Notes: generated from the sequence alone by a model not told the origin. A stretch of 64,000 nucleotides of DNA from Neopestalotiopsis rosae (GCA_023078685.1 JALGAS010000004.1:3038001-3102000), one strand, 5' to 3'. Shown: positions 1-12,134, counted from the first letter of the stretch. Translations and numbers: made by a program.

Positions 1-1932
1 GTTTATTATCTTGCAACGACATCTTGCATGTACTGTCAGTACTAGACGTGGCTGATTGTACTTCGTCTGTATGGCACAGATACCATCGTTGTCCTCGATC
101 GAGCGAGGGCATATGCAAATCCGAACACGTGTTGAGACGAGAGTTGACGATAATGGTCCGCCTTAGACCAAGTGAGGGTAGATGGCTCGAAGCTGCCTGT
201 CCGCGTCTTTCGCATCCACCTCGCTCTGCTGAATAGAGTCGAGTCCAAGCCACACAGTGGATATGACCACCAGCAGATCAATTTCAGCAAGAGCTCATCA
301 CCGACGAGTGAGAGTATTGGTTTGCTCATTCATCAGCCCCATCCAGCGCGAGACCCGTTGGCAAGGGACAGGACAAGTACTGCCGGTAGTACGTAGGGAA
401 TAGAGCCCTGTGCTGTAGTACTATATTGCTCAATGCTCGGTGCACTATGAATGTTTATTATTAGGGGCATCGAATGGTTCGTCGCGGTCCAGGGCTGTGG
501 CTGTACGTGACGGTAACGCGTTTTTCGTGTTCTTTCTCTTCTCTTCTTCTTTCTGTTTTCTTTCCTTGCTTCTTCCTCCCCGGGCCTCTGAAATGCTAGC
601 CCTAAGGTAACATGGTTTTGGCCAGTCTAGTTCAGACACTAACTGAAATGAAAGCTCCATTAGTGGATCGACGGGCTGGCGCTGGCACCGTTGGCACGTC
701 CCCTGCCGCTGCCAAAAGTGCAGCAGTTTGGCAAGCCCCATGTCCTAAAAATGTCTTTTCTTGCACCAACTGATCCCGTTAGAGGTCACTGGAATGCCCA
801 GGTGAGCACCTGGCACTTGGATTTTCTGTCCGTCCTCCAGGCTAGAATTTAGGACTCGCCGAATTTATCGTCGCTAGTTTGTACCTTGGACCTCACCTTG
901 GACCAGGTCGTTGCGAACCGCAAGTTTCACCAATCAAGCCCTCAGTGGACATGAATTATGTCAACAAACTAGCACACATTCGGATTTGATGCTGTGTTTC
1001 CATCAGCCATGTGTGCTGCAGTTCCCATAGGTAGGTGTGTGTGGGCGGTGAGCTGTCTGGTGGGAGAGAGGTTCGTTCCCCCCTTTGACCCCCTGGTTTA
1101 CGACCTGTTCTGGTGTGTCTGCGACCATCCCTAGGCCATCCTAGCTGCCTAAGCACAGTGGTCATCATCTTCCTCTGTGCCACCAGTTCGCGGCTCAGTG
1201 CTTACCATGCCCCCTTTCGGGGACCGTCTCAGGGATCCCGGGGTTGCTTGTCAGAGAGCGCAGCAGTCGAACAGCTGTTAGCACACTGATGAGAACAGCT
1301 CCACTGTAACGTCAGTGATCCGAGGCCAGATTGGCGGTGACGATCGGGGATGCAATGTAACCGCTACGAGCTCCTGTGCCCCACGCTTTATCTCGGCCTG
1401 GCGAAATTTCCCATCCACGAGCGAGAGAAAAAGAAGGTCCCGTCCGTAGCCCGTCAAGCCCGTCGCCCGTTGGACGAGAGAGAGGAGGAAGAGGATCCAT
1501 CCAGCTTAAGCCAATCCCAGCAGCGAATCGACGCGAGTGGACCAGAGAGGACTGGGAGGAAGACCAGGACCCGACAAGACTACATGGGGACAAGGACATG
1601 GGGGCGAAAATAGTGCGCTTCTTTTCCTTCTCGCTCCCTCAAGTCCCAAGTCCAGAGAGCCACGGGTCAGAGACAAAAAAGAGAAAAGAGAAAAAAAGAC
1701 GCGGTGCGCGCCGTGAACGGGTAGCTTCGTCACAATTTCCACACGATCACCCACCTATTCAATATCCCCATAGTATCCTGTCGCGCTCCCGCGCCCCTCT
1801 AAATCACTTCTCACCTGTTTTTTTCGATCGCAAACCGAACGAATCCCCCCCAACCCCTCCAAAGCAAAGAAACAAACGATAAGACATTAGAATTATACAA
1901 GTATAGCCAGCCACAATCAATAGCAGCAGGTT
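1..1932. other. Intergenic, upstream of coiled-coil gene
   Basis: No convincing gene was found. Short open frames occur on both strands, but none has protein-like composition, recognisable motifs or plausible splice partners. The last 400 bases before position 1933 are rich in pyrimidine and A tracts, as expected for the 5' leader of the following gene. Confidence 0.5.
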
Positions 1933-3432
1933 ATGTCGGCCTTTCTGCAGAGCTTGCTCTCGTCGGCATTCCCCAACGTCAACCCTCCGGGGGCGGCGCC
2001 GCCCAAGGGAAGCTCGAGGCCCGCTACGACGTTTAGAGCTTCCGCCGCCAACCCTTTCCGCGCTGCTGCTGTCGCTGATGCTGATGCGACAACGGCCGCC
2101 ACTTTCCCTTTCGAACAGGAAGCGGTATCGCCTGCCGCTTTCGAAAGCGATGTCTCGGCACCTGGCATTGTCGCAAATAACACGGCCGTCGCTATCCTGG
2201 TAGCAACGATATGCCTGTGGTTTGTGTGGTACTTGACACGCAGGAATAGCCGGAACGCAAAGATCAAGGCCGCGGCGCAAGATGCCGCGCGCGCTCAACT
2301 GGAGGATGATGCGACCCGCAAGGTATTGCAGCAGATGGTCGACGAGCGAACGGCCGCCTTTGAGAAACAATTTCAACAGACACTAGACGAGCGCCGCTTG
2401 GCCGAACATCGAGAGGATCCCGACTTTGTGGCCGTGGAAGCCACTTTGGGCGAGCGCATCAAGAGCCTCGAGGAGAGCTTCCAGAAGACTTTGGACGAGC
2501 GCCTCGAGGCCATGGAGGAGGCTGTCAGGCGCCGCGTCAACCAGAGAGTCGAGGCCATGGAAACGAGGATCAAGCTGGATCAGGAAGCCATCGAGAGCCT
2601 GCACCACGCCATTAACCAACGCATGGAGATTCTCGAGGAAGGCGTTCGCATCCTTGACGGAAAGCAGCTGGACCAGGAAGCTACTCACATCACTTCTCGC
2701 GCTCTCAGTGTGCGCCTCGAAGCCGCCGAAAGCACCATACAGGCATTGGACAACAAGACGCGTGCTACCAGCCAGAGACTTGAGGCCATGGATGATAGCT
2801 CCAGAGTAGTTGACAGCAGAACCAAGTCGCTCAGCCAGCGTGTCGAGGCGGTCGAGGATAATTTGAACGCAGCCGAGGGCCAGGTCACACTCCTGTCGCA
2901 CGATGCCAACCGTGGTGTCGACGCGATTGAAAAACTTCAGAAGCACATCAGGACATTACCCGGCAACGAGCGCCTGCGCGAATTTAACACCGCCTGGGAG
3001 GAGCGTTTCAAGGAACTGGAGCGCCGCATGGAGCAGAACCAACTGGCGATTGAAGAAGCGCAGGAGGAACCGGAACAGACCCTGTCGTGGTCGCATATTG
3101 AAGCTCAATCCATTGAGCCCCTTGGAGATCTTTATACCAGACCTCCCTACGAGCAGGAGCACAGCTTCAACCACTCACCCACACAATCCTTTGACGGCTC
3201 TCTGCCACCCACACCTTCATCCAGCAGCCGCTCGTATTCTTTCTCGAGCTCGACACCAGGCTCCTCAGGCCTTCCAATAATGACGCCAACGAACTCAAAG
3301 AAGGCGCGTCGGCCCGTGGTGCCCGTAGTGCAGAACGAGGGCTTCACGGACACCACCTTCTCGTCCAGACAAAAGCTCTTCGCCGCACGGAGGCATTCAC
3401 GGTCGATATCCAGACAACATTCTCTTGCATAA
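1933..3432 (+). CDS. Membrane-anchored coiled-coil protein, unknown function
   Basis: A single exon encodes 499 residues. The first 80 residues are Ala/Pro-rich and disordered. One hydrophobic segment at about residues 84-101 (Ala/Val/Ile/Leu then Trp-Phe-Val-Trp-Tyr) is followed at once by a basic patch, so it is a likely membrane anchor with the C-terminal part in the cytosol. Residues 110-370 form a long coiled coil with a loosely repeated motif (Gln-Arg-Leu/Val-Glu-Ala-Met/Val-Glu), which suggests an elongated rod. The last 100 residues are Ser/Pro-rich and end in a basic tail. The ATG at 1933 was chosen because it is the first in-frame Met after a pyrimidine-rich leader. I recognise no family. 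A tether or organelle-surface scaffold would fit the architecture, but this is inference. Confidence 0.8.
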   Translation: MSAFLQSLLSSAFPNVNPPGAAPPKGSSRPATTFRASAANPFRAAAVADADATTAATFPFEQEAVSPAAFESDVSAPGIVANNTAVAILVATICLWFVWYLTRRNSRNAKIKAAAQDAARAQLEDDATRKVLQQMVDERTAAFEKQFQQTLDERRLAEHREDPDFVAVEATLGERIKSLEESFQKTLDERLEAMEEAVRRRVNQRVEAMETRIKLDQEAIESLHHAINQRMEILEEGVRILDGKQLDQEATHITSRALSVRLEAAESTIQALDNKTRATSQRLEAMDDSSRVVDSRTKSLSQRVEAVEDNLNAAEGQVTLLSHDANRGVDAIEKLQKHIRTLPGNERLREFNTAWEERFKELERRMEQNQLAIEEAQEEPEQTLSWSHIEAQSIEPLGDLYTRPPYEQEHSFNHSPTQSFDGSLPPTPSSSSRSYSFSSSTPGSSGLPIMTPTNSKKARRPVVPVVQNEGFTDTTFSSRQKLFAARRHSRSISRQHSLA

Positions 3433-5099
3433 TTAAAAGCGCACACACTCTCTCTATCTCTGGGTCGGTCCAACATATCGGTGTTTAGGTCCTTTCATTT
3501 TAATGAGGCATCGGGGCGGCTGGTGTCAATCCATATCCGATTTGGATCCATGATTTTTCTTTTTCCTTATCTCGCACACATCCAGCATTGGTCCTCCTTA
3601 TTTTAACTCTCGGAGTCATGGGGAGTTCTACTTGTTTGGCGATATCTGTTTTTACAAGCATTTGGTCATCACCATATTGGAGTCATATATTATTTCCATC
3701 CTGGACAGCAGCATGGGTTTCGTTTTTATCGCTATAGAACGTAATGATATCCTAGAAGCTTGACACTTGCGCAAGCTCAGCGCGCAAACTCTTTACGCAC
3801 CTCCCTTGTACATAGTCACATAGACGGGGGTGGAGTTTGGAATAATTTCAATCAGACTTTACAAGTTACTACTAAAGCGTCCCGAATGATGACGTGAAGA
3901 CTGGCTGGGGTATCGGCGTTACCGTACAGTCCTTGTCCGCAGTCATTAAAATTATGATTACAGCCTCGCATGCCAATCGCTCGGGATTCAAGAGAACGAA
4001 TTGAAAAAAAGAGGTGGCTGGGGGAGATGGACGCGCACAGTTCACTTCTCAACGGGCGCGTTAACGAGTCATTTTGTCGCGACGCGACCCACTGCTAATA
4101 TAAAAATATACCAATTTTAGTAGTTCCTGTAACGAACACGCACCTTGACTACTTGGAACGGATTTCTAAAAGCTAGAGAAAAGAAGCGCTTCATATAGTC
4201 ATGGTAAACCATGGTTCTGATACTGGTCTGGCAGGCGCGACGTCTTTCCGCGGTATATGTTGAATGTGGCCCGGCTCCCAATACCTGCACGGGGCGGCGT
4301 GCCAATTACCTATGTAAGCGTCCATCAACACAGCCAAAACCACCATACAGAGTACAAGACCACCTTACCTACTGCACTGCACCACCCATTGTATTATACC
4401 ACTGAATGCACTGCACCACAATTGCGCTGCATCACAATTTCGGTGCACCACCTGCTACGCTGCACCCGATCTACGTGGATTCAGCAATAAGGCTTGCATC
4501 GGGAGCTGGCAAGCAATTGCATCGTCAATTCAGATGGTCCAGTACAATGGGTGGTGCAGTACAGTGGGTGATATAGCCTAGTAGGTGGTATAGCACAGCG
4601 CGAAAACCAGAGCTATAGCGCCGCAACCACAGCGCCAGAACTAGAAATACAGCGCACCACCTCAATCAATCACAAGTTCTTCGACTACGCCTACCACACT
4701 TAGCAAAATTAATTTCAAAAATCCAGGATACTATATACGATGGTAAAAAAACGCGAAAATCTAGGTGGGTTGGCAATTGTAAGTTTAACGAGGAAGGAAA
4801 CAGGATGCGCAGCTCCTGGGAGATGCGTGCTTATTGGTATTGGGAGCCATGTGGCCCCTACTGTCTAACAACAGGGTTGATTCAGTATGGTCGTTACCCC
4901 GCAAAATTGCGATTTAGCTTCTGTGAACTCCGGCTTATGATTCGGCTGGCTTCTCCTCAATGCTTCTTCTCTATAAAGTCTTCTCGACCGGCACTGTCCC
5001 CTTTCTTGTACCCTGGATCCAACATCGATGCTGGTTTTATCTGGACCGTGGCCTGATCTACGAGTCGATCATCCGTTAGTGCTTCCAAATACCTCTGAC
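3433..5099. other. Intergenic with diverged repeat-rich patch
   Basis: No gene is supported. Around 4340-4640 short words such as CTGCACCAC and GGTGGTGCAG recur on both strands, and a perfect 17-bp inverted repeat lies at 4376-4392 and 4544-4560. The remainder is the 3' flank of the coiled-coil gene and the promoter of the zinc-finger regulator. Confidence 0.5.
4376..4560. repeat. Imperfect inverted repeat with 17-bp perfect arms
   Basis: The arm at 4376-4392 is the exact reverse complement of 4544-4560. The loop of about 150 bases contains further copies of GCACCAC-like words. It could be part of a degraded miniature inverted-repeat element, but no target-site duplication was identified. 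Confidence 0.5.
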
Positions 5100-7860
5100 A
5101 TGCAAAGTTCCAATGGGCTTTTCTCTTGTCAGCATTGCGGGGAGGTTTTCCAACGGAAGGAGCACCGCGACCGTCATGTCCTAAGGCATTCAGGACTGAG
5201 ACCTTTTCAGTGCGTCGATTGCGATCGATCATTTCCCCGGAGGTAGGAGGAGGCGAATCTGCCGTACTTGGAAGACTCTCTCGACTAATGAGACTCCAGA
5301 GACTCGCTGTTGCGTCACTGCAATAAACACCATTCTCATGGCGACTCGCGTGACAACACGAGGCGTGCTGCACAAGCATGTATACGCTGTGCTAGGTTAA
5401 AACAACGTTGTGAAGGTGGTCGTCCATGTCATCGATGCATGATCAATAGCAGTTCTTGCGAGTATCGTCCCAAGGGCACTGTAAATGGAGCAAAAGCACC
5501 AGCTATGCCATTGACTGATGCAGGAGATGTTGATGCCGGTGAAGAGCCTCGACAAATGCTTGAACTATCTGCAATGGATCACACTGAATTTGCGCCACGT
5601 ACAGAGTTCTCCCAACCAGAGTCATGGAACCTTCAGTCTGAGACGATTTTATCCTCTAGACCTGCAACAGGCAACCAGGTAGAAACTATCCGGACATTTC
5701 ACGATTCACTCTGGGACACAAACACATGGTTGGCAATGGGCACTGTCCCCCCCGTGCTAGGCGCTCATCATTCTACGTATCCATTTTCGGCTAATAGCAT
5801 TGAAGGATTCCCATTCTTATCAGTAGACACGAATATGGACTACCCACCACTTGACCAGGCTGTCACTGAACCTGCCATACACATGAGCGAGCCACGTCAA
5901 CACATCGAGAGTGCACAATCTACAATCGAATCCCTCACTGAAAGTCGAACGAGTGTAGGAAGTCCAAGCGAGGAGGCCAACATAGTTGTACACTCTTCCA
6001 ATCATACATCAGATCATGTGACGCCTTTGCCACGCAAAGATGATCCTTGCCTCGAATTTCCTACGCCATCACCGGAAACACTCCAGAGTGCGAAGGCCGA
6101 AATGTTTGGTCACGTCGGTGTGATTTTGGATCATCACATCCAATCTATACATCGATTCTACCAACAACAGCGATCATGTGAATCGTCAGTGTTCATTAGT
6201 AAGGAGATCCTTCACGCATTTGTGGAGCTTTATCTGGAATATTTTGATCCGAAGTTTCCATTCTTGCATCGATCCAAATTTAGAGGTACGGGCTTGGAAT
6301 GGGTCACCCTGATAGGTATTGCAGCTGTTGGAAGCCAGTACTCTTTAATACCTGGCAAATGCGAGTACGGCTTGGTCCTACAGGATTTACTGGGTCGTGC
6401 CCTTAGAGACTGTGTATGTGGTATGCCATTTGTTCTTCGTACCTGTCCTTATATGAGTTTTAGGCATCATCACAATCAAAGAGGACGGACATTGCCTTCA
6501 TCCAAAGCTTCTTCTTACGCCACATTCTGCTATTTTTCTCTGGTACCCTGGCAGGCCATGTTACGTTACAATGGGAAAGAAGTTTTCTAGTCGAAACTTT
6601 GAAGAAAGAACCTCGTTGTGACGAAACGAGTCGACGCGATAGCGATCAAATTGACGAGGAGAGAAATGAAGATGAAAGTTGGCACGCTTGGATATTAGCA
6701 GAAGAATACATCCGCATTATTCATTGCGTTCATGGTAAGTAACAGAAATGCACATTGGCTTTCAATGGCTAACTATAAGAAAGCATTGGAATGTCTCGAG
6801 TACGTGTTTCTAGACCGAACCCCATTGTTTAATCTCACGGATTTGGTTGCGAAGCTGCCTTGCAACGAAAACGCATGGCTTTGCCAGACTGCTCCCGAAT
6901 GGAGCCAAGCCTTGAAAGAGTCCCTAGGTATGTATATTGGTCTGAGGTCCAGGGGGGGATACACAAGAAGACATCAACTTATGGTTCGTCAATCTGGCAG
7001 CCTATCGGACCGATACAACCTCTCAGCCTCTGTTAGCCCAGCAGTTATCGCAACCCACGAACTTCTCTACAATAACATATTCTCTCGAGCTGTACGTTGA
7101 AGATAGGCTACGGAACCACCTGCTGCGATCATCACAGGCATTGCAATCAATGTTTACGAAACAAGGCCAGCACGGCTGTGATATGTCAGCCCCATCAGAC
7201 GCCTCGATTAAGAATATCTCATATCTCGATGAAGTTATTCATGAACAAGCTTACTCGCAACTTGGTAGCAGGCAAAAGCAAGATTCATTGGTTCACGTGC
7301 TGGCCATTTTGAGGCAGATCCCTCTCGTCAAATTATATCAAGCCACTGGCTGGCGAACAGACGAGAGCGGGATGGCATCATCACGGACTTACCTCAGGCA
7401 GTTCCTGGAGCAAAATGGGAAGGCAACGCGCAGATGCCTATGGCATGCAGCTATGATCTGGACAGATCTGCGCCATGCTCAGCAATTTGCATGCTATGAC
7501 ACACTCGCTATGTGCGTTGCGGTATGTTTTCTCTGGTCATTCGCGAGACTTGGGCCACAGACGCAGGATGAGTCGCATATCATCCCACGGACAAACACAA
7601 CAGGGCCGCAGCGATCTGCCGTCAGGGTAGATAAGCTTACTGAGAAGGAGTGTATAAGGAAGTGGATATCAACAGGAGATGATGCTGGCATCTACATTAC
7701 TGGGATAGGTCATTTACAAGGACCTGGCAGCGATGATATCCTGCTCAGTGATGCAGCAAAGATCCTTTCGAAGCAGTCTGCGTGGTCGAGCCTTTGCCAT
7801 GGTTTAGCAGACGCTTTTATGCGTGTGAAGAACGACATGGTTAATATTGGATCAGAATAG
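5100..7860 (+). CDS. C2H2 plus Zn2Cys6 transcription factor
   Basis: The gene is split into five exons: 5100-5242, 5300-6413, 6464-6734, 6814-6927 and roughly 6968-7860, giving about 845 residues. Two C2H2 fingers occupy residues 8-58, the second reconstituted across intron 1. A fungal binuclear cluster (C-x2-C-x6-C-x5-C-x2-C-x6-C) follows at about residues 65-95, and a fungal-specific TF domain fills the rest. Introns 2 and 3 have clear donors and acceptors; intron 3 (gtaagt to tttctag) carries a CTAAC branch. The acceptor of intron 4 (donor gtatgt at 6928) is uncertain: 6967, 6970 and 7000 all keep the frame. This domain pair is typical of pathway-type regulators of pigment and specialised-metabolite genes. 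The adjacent P450, hydrolase and monooxygenase are likely targets, by inference. Confidence 0.85.
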
Positions 7861-8524
7861 AACAATTTGCACGCACACATTCTGCGACAACCTTGACTCT
7901 CCCACAGCCTTTAACTTCCCCTAGCATACGGCTGCAACATTCATAGGGCCACATGTATTGCAGCCAACATATGTATCAGATGGCGGATCTGTGACGAATT
8001 ATACGGTCGGGTTTCCTAGATAAAACTGGAATATCAATATGAGGTGGGTTTATGCTAACAGGATGCGCCAACCAAGAAGATAAGTATACTAAGCAATGAG
8101 TAAATGAAGCAGTCTTGAATTGAGCATGTCCGTAACAGGATCATAGGACCCATACACCAAGTTATGCTCGAGCACAGTGATCAACACCACAGTGTTTAGA
8201 TCATAGTAGACGCATTGGGCCTTTTGGGGGTTAGCCGTGATCGGGACGGGTGGGCGGGGCCGCCACTAACGGCATCCCTTAATAATTTACTCATGGTAGC
8301 TGGTTAATAACGGATTTTCTGGGGCGCAGACACCTACTATACTACAGTAGGTTGTGGACGGCAATCAATTTAGTTCCCCACGGCAGCCGACACTATAATC
8401 GGGAACCTCTGTTTTGGCCGCTGTTGATGGCTCATTGTATCAACGAGTATAACAATGCGACTTCCGTCAGTTTCATACAATTAGCGTCATCCAAATTCAG
8501 CAATAGCTTGTAGCTTCTTAGAAC
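7861..8524 (+). promoter_or_regulatory. Spacer between regulator and P450, P450 promoter
   Basis: This holds the 3' end of the regulator and the promoter of the P450; no gene was seen. A 12-bp perfect palindrome, GGCGGGGCCGCC, lies at 8253-8264. It contains a CGG-GG-CCG core of the kind bound by binuclear zinc-cluster dimers, so it is a candidate regulator site (inference). Confidence 0.4.
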
Positions 8525-10413
8525 ATGTTACCCCTCGAGAATCTCTCGGATGCTATTGCAAGCTGGGTACCGCCTTTAGGTGGCGCAGCCCTTCTTGCGA
8601 TTCTATACCCGTTGATGCGCATAATCTACCTACTATACTTTCACCCGGCATCTTCTTTCAAAGGTCCAACATTTGCAGCACTTTCGACATGGTGGCTGTA
8701 CTCGGTCAACAAAGCTGGTCGGGCAGAGCAAGTCTTCGAGCAGCTGCACCGCAAATACAGTACGTGTAATGCATCAACAGCAATCCCGCGCACTTGTAAC
8801 TAACTGAGACAGATACGAGAGCTCTCCGAATTGGCCCCAACGAGATCCATATATCTGACTCAACCTTGTACCACACCATATACTCCCAAGACCATGTCTA
8901 CACTAAAGACCCATACTTTTACGATGCTTTCGGAACACCCCATTCAGTATTCGTGGAGACGGATCGAGAATTGCATCGCCAAAGAAGAAAGTGTCTCAGC
9001 AGATTTTTCTCCAAAGCGTCAGTCCGAGGTTTGCAAACCATCTTGTACGGGCAGGTGCATAAGCTGTGCAACTTATTATCAGATAGAGCAGGAGGAGGAG
9101 GGGGAAAGGAGCCTATCAACATCTACAATGCTGCCAGGTACGTTCTCAGAAGGCACACCATGACTGCCCCAAAACCCTGGCTCATGTTTCTAGGTGTTTG
9201 ACAACAGACGTCATTTCTGATGTCGCGTTTGGACATTCGCTGAATACATTGAGCAATTCCAACGGAAACAGTTTTGAAAGCAGTTTTCTTCAGGCTTTGG
9301 ACGTTACGGCTTATTCGATATGGGATATGATGTTCTTCCCGCAACTTCGCGTCATCGCCGGATTAATGCCACCGGGCTTGACGATGTGGCTGGGAGGCCC
9401 TGCTGCACACTTCGCTCGCCAAATGGAGGTAACGAGCCTAACAATTTCCCATTGAATATGATAAATATAACTAAATGTCTTCAGAATATCAAAAAAATAG
9501 TGAAAAAATTCCAAGACCTCAAGTCAGTGGGAAAGACCTTTGACCATCCAGTTGTTTTTGATCATTTGTCTCAGCTAGACAGCACGTCACTGGTTGCTGA
9601 AGCTACCGATATTCTCGTTGCGGGGTCCGATACTACGGCTACAACGCTCGCTGTAGCTCTCCATCAGCTAGCATGTCTCCCAGAAGTCTATACCGCCCTT
9701 AAAAATGAAATCCGACGAGCAGACTTCAAAACATCCGACGACTACGATTTGACACGCATTGATCAATTTCCATACCTTGTAGGTACCATACCAGACCACG
9801 AGCTTACATTGTGACAATTAAACCAACATACGAAAAGGCCGCTACTGTTAAGGAATCCCTTCGCTTTGCAACGGCAGTTCCTGGTAGACTGCCACGTGTG
9901 GTGCCATCGTCACAATCAAGGGCAGGCGTGCTTAAGATCGATGGACAGGTAGTACCTGAAGGAGTGAGTCGACCAAATTACTCTTCCAAGATATGATTCA
10001 TCTCTAATCAAACATTCCAGACCATTGTTGGTATCTCCGCGTACACGGTTCACTTTGATGAGTCCATCTGGGGAAGTGATGCTCGAAAATTCAACCCAGA
10101 TCGATGGCTCTCTGACGACAAAAAAGACCTCGATAAGTATCTAGTTCCTTTCTCTAAGGGTGCTCGACAGTGCCTGGGAATCAAGTAAGCTCTTCACACC
10201 CAAGACCTGAAGCATAGAGCAACGGTTCTGACAATAGCTAGCCTCGCTAATGCTGAGCTCACCTTGGCATTGGCTATGTTAATGAGCAGATTTGACATCG
10301 TAGCAGATGAAACTATGACGGATATTGACTTGTACTCGTTTGATGGATTCACAATCTCTTTCAAGGATGGCTCAGGACCTCGTGTAAAGTTTCTTCCCTT
10401 GAACCACTCCTAA
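8525..10413 (+). CDS. Cytochrome P450 monooxygenase
   Basis: Seven exons (8525-8759, 8813-9137, 9194-9428, 9485-9778, 9838-9963, 10021-10184, 10242-10413) join in frame to 516 residues, the usual length of a microsomal fungal P450. A hydrophobic N-terminal anchor (about residues 12-38) is followed by a Pro/Gly hinge. The I-helix oxygen-activation motif AGSDTT is at about 311-316, the K-helix ExxR at 369-372, and the haem loop FSKGARQCLG at about 449-458 with Cys456 as axial ligand. All key residues are present, so the enzyme should be active at the ER with an NADPH-P450 reductase. Overall style resembles fungal P450s of secondary metabolism (trichodiene-oxygenase-like), but substrate and CYP family cannot be given from sequence alone. 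It follows the regulator in the same direction and converges on the hydrolase gene. Confidence 0.92.
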
Positions 10414-11011
10414 GGTGTATTCTCAATTTACACTTCCGTCAAAGTGTGCAATGTGCCACCCAAGCCTCGCGAATCAATGAAGCCGCTGCGCTGCAAAATC
10501 TGGCGAAATGGCGAAACTCTTGTTGAACTCGAGGTTTAGTGCTCATTAATAACCACTCTACTAAGCTATATATCTGTCATCTATCATGCAGATGGCAATG
10601 CGAGATTGGTGTTAAGGGGATCAAAGTTGCATGGTCTAGTATAATCGTCAAACAATCAATCACATATGATACTGTCTCTCAAGTCCAATACTAGTGTTAT
10701 TGCAAGACAAGCACAGAGACACGCTAGGTGCCACATACTTGGAACACGTCATCTCGTTAGGTACTTGGGTTCGGCAGCGAAGCTTAATAGCAATCAAGTT
10801 TTCTCAATCTCACAAGTTTTTCCTAGACAGGTCCATTCAATGACTTTGAAATAATAGATAACTTAATAACTCGAATCATGATAAAATCCGTTCTGTTACT
10901 ATTTGCTGTTTACGTAACCCACTAAATAACTTCGTGTTCTTCACGTTCGACCTTTTTCCTTTTTTTTTTTTTTTTAACATCACACGTTCAGCCGGTCATG
11001 GTCTCCATAAA
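10414..11011. other. Convergent intergenic region
   Basis: This is the 3' flank between the converging P450 and hydrolase genes. No gene was seen. A 16-T run lies at 10960-10975. Confidence 0.5.
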
Positions 11012-11117
11012 TCATAACTGTAGAGAAACGCACTCTCCTGGCTCCAAGACCAAGACCTTGGAATTAGTCTCTTGTTCAACCAATCTTTCAGCAGCTGTCG
11101 TGTCAACGTGAAGTGGA
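11012..11117 (-). pseudogene. Probable C-terminal exon of the hydrolase, out of frame
   Basis: Read on the minus strand, 11117-11012 encodes a well-composed C-terminus containing VDTTAAERLVEQ and ending VSLQL before a TGA. A plausible 44-nt intron (gtaaaac donor at 11161, gtcag acceptor at 11118) separates it from the hydrolase ORF. The upstream ORF closes with TGA immediately before that donor, so the exon is reached only by a one-base shift in the preceding ten codons. It is either a real frameshift, a sequence error, or unusual splicing. Confidence 0.5.
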
Positions 11118-11161
11118 CTGACACAACTAACACAAGAAGTCAGCGTAATGGCTAGTTTTAC

Positions 11162-12134
11162 TCATGGCAAATATCGGTGCCTTTGATCATGTAGACACCA
11201 AATGACTTGTTTCGGCTGCCCCAGCCATTGGATCTTTTGTGAGATATACTGCGCTGCGGACCCCACGAACGGCCTACCGTTGTGATTGGCTCGTCCAGCT
11301 ATAGCTAATATTGCTATTGACGGCTTGGGTTCTATACTTTTTAGTATCCCTTCGTAACCGCCCAAATGTGCACTCCATAGTAAGGATTTATCATTGATGA
11401 TGACGTTGAACATGAGCTGGCCTCCATCGCAGTGAGAGAAGACATGTTTGTCCCGTTGGTTGACGTAACCGCAGAACGACTGCAGCCCCTCATCCATTTG
11501 CTCCGGTGGGAGAATCTGGTCGATTTTGAGTAGACCATACTTCATTCCAAAGGTAATGTCCAAGCTGCTCGCGAAAGGAATTTCGTCTTGGTATAAAACA
11601 CCCGTGTCCATAATCCTTGGTACAGGGTGAGGCATGAAGCAGTGCAGCGATGGCCATACATGGACGGAAAGAGCTGAGAGCGAGTGATGGGGACGCGGAG
11701 GAGATCCTGGTGGGTTTGGAGCAAGTAGGACTCCGTTTCGTGCAGCCTGATCACGTATTTGCTTTGTAAAAAGAGGAAGTCGTTCCCCTCCTTGCACCGG
11801 GAATAGTTGCTCCTCGGGGACACCTGCATTTCGCAGACAATTAATTGCTTCGCAATTGGCAACCACCACTGCACCCGTCCTGATTGCGATACGGTCGGCT
11901 CCGGGGAGACTATAATCCAAAAACACATTTAGTCAAAAATACTCGCATGATCCAAATTTCATAGGAGACTGACTGGTCAAAGTGGGCGTGTGAGATAAAA
12001 ATGTAATCGGCGTCATCCACGTCTTCGAGTCGAAGATAGCTTGGTAGGACAGAGGGCTTTTCCAGCCAAGCATCTAGAAATATTGTGACGCCTTTGGTTT
12101 TGAGCCGGTAGGTTGTGGCGCCTATCAATTTCAT
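11162..12134 (-). CDS. Metallo-beta-lactamase-fold hydrolase (UlaG-like)
   Basis: Two exons (12134-11974 and 11909-11162) join to 302 residues. The junction splits the last His codon of the metal-binding motif HAHFDH (about residues 49-54), which is restored by splicing and followed by LPGAD. A downstream LGGYEG segment and the WCLHD motif near the C-terminus are further metal-site or fold markers of this family. The upstream open frame starts with GTG, so the ATG at 12134 was chosen as start. The family hydrolyses lactones, thioesters or phosphoesters, and members in fungal clusters act as tailoring or product-release enzymes; the reaction here is unknown. It is divergent from the monooxygenase at 12841. 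The C-terminal ten residues look aberrant (see the fragment at 11012-11117), so the present frame may be truncated. Confidence 0.8.

Noticed and set aside
6735..6779. Alternative short intron 3 in the zinc-finger regulator (acceptor ataag)
   Set aside because: It breaks the frame; the acceptor tttctag at 6813 keeps it and has a CTAAC branch site upstream.
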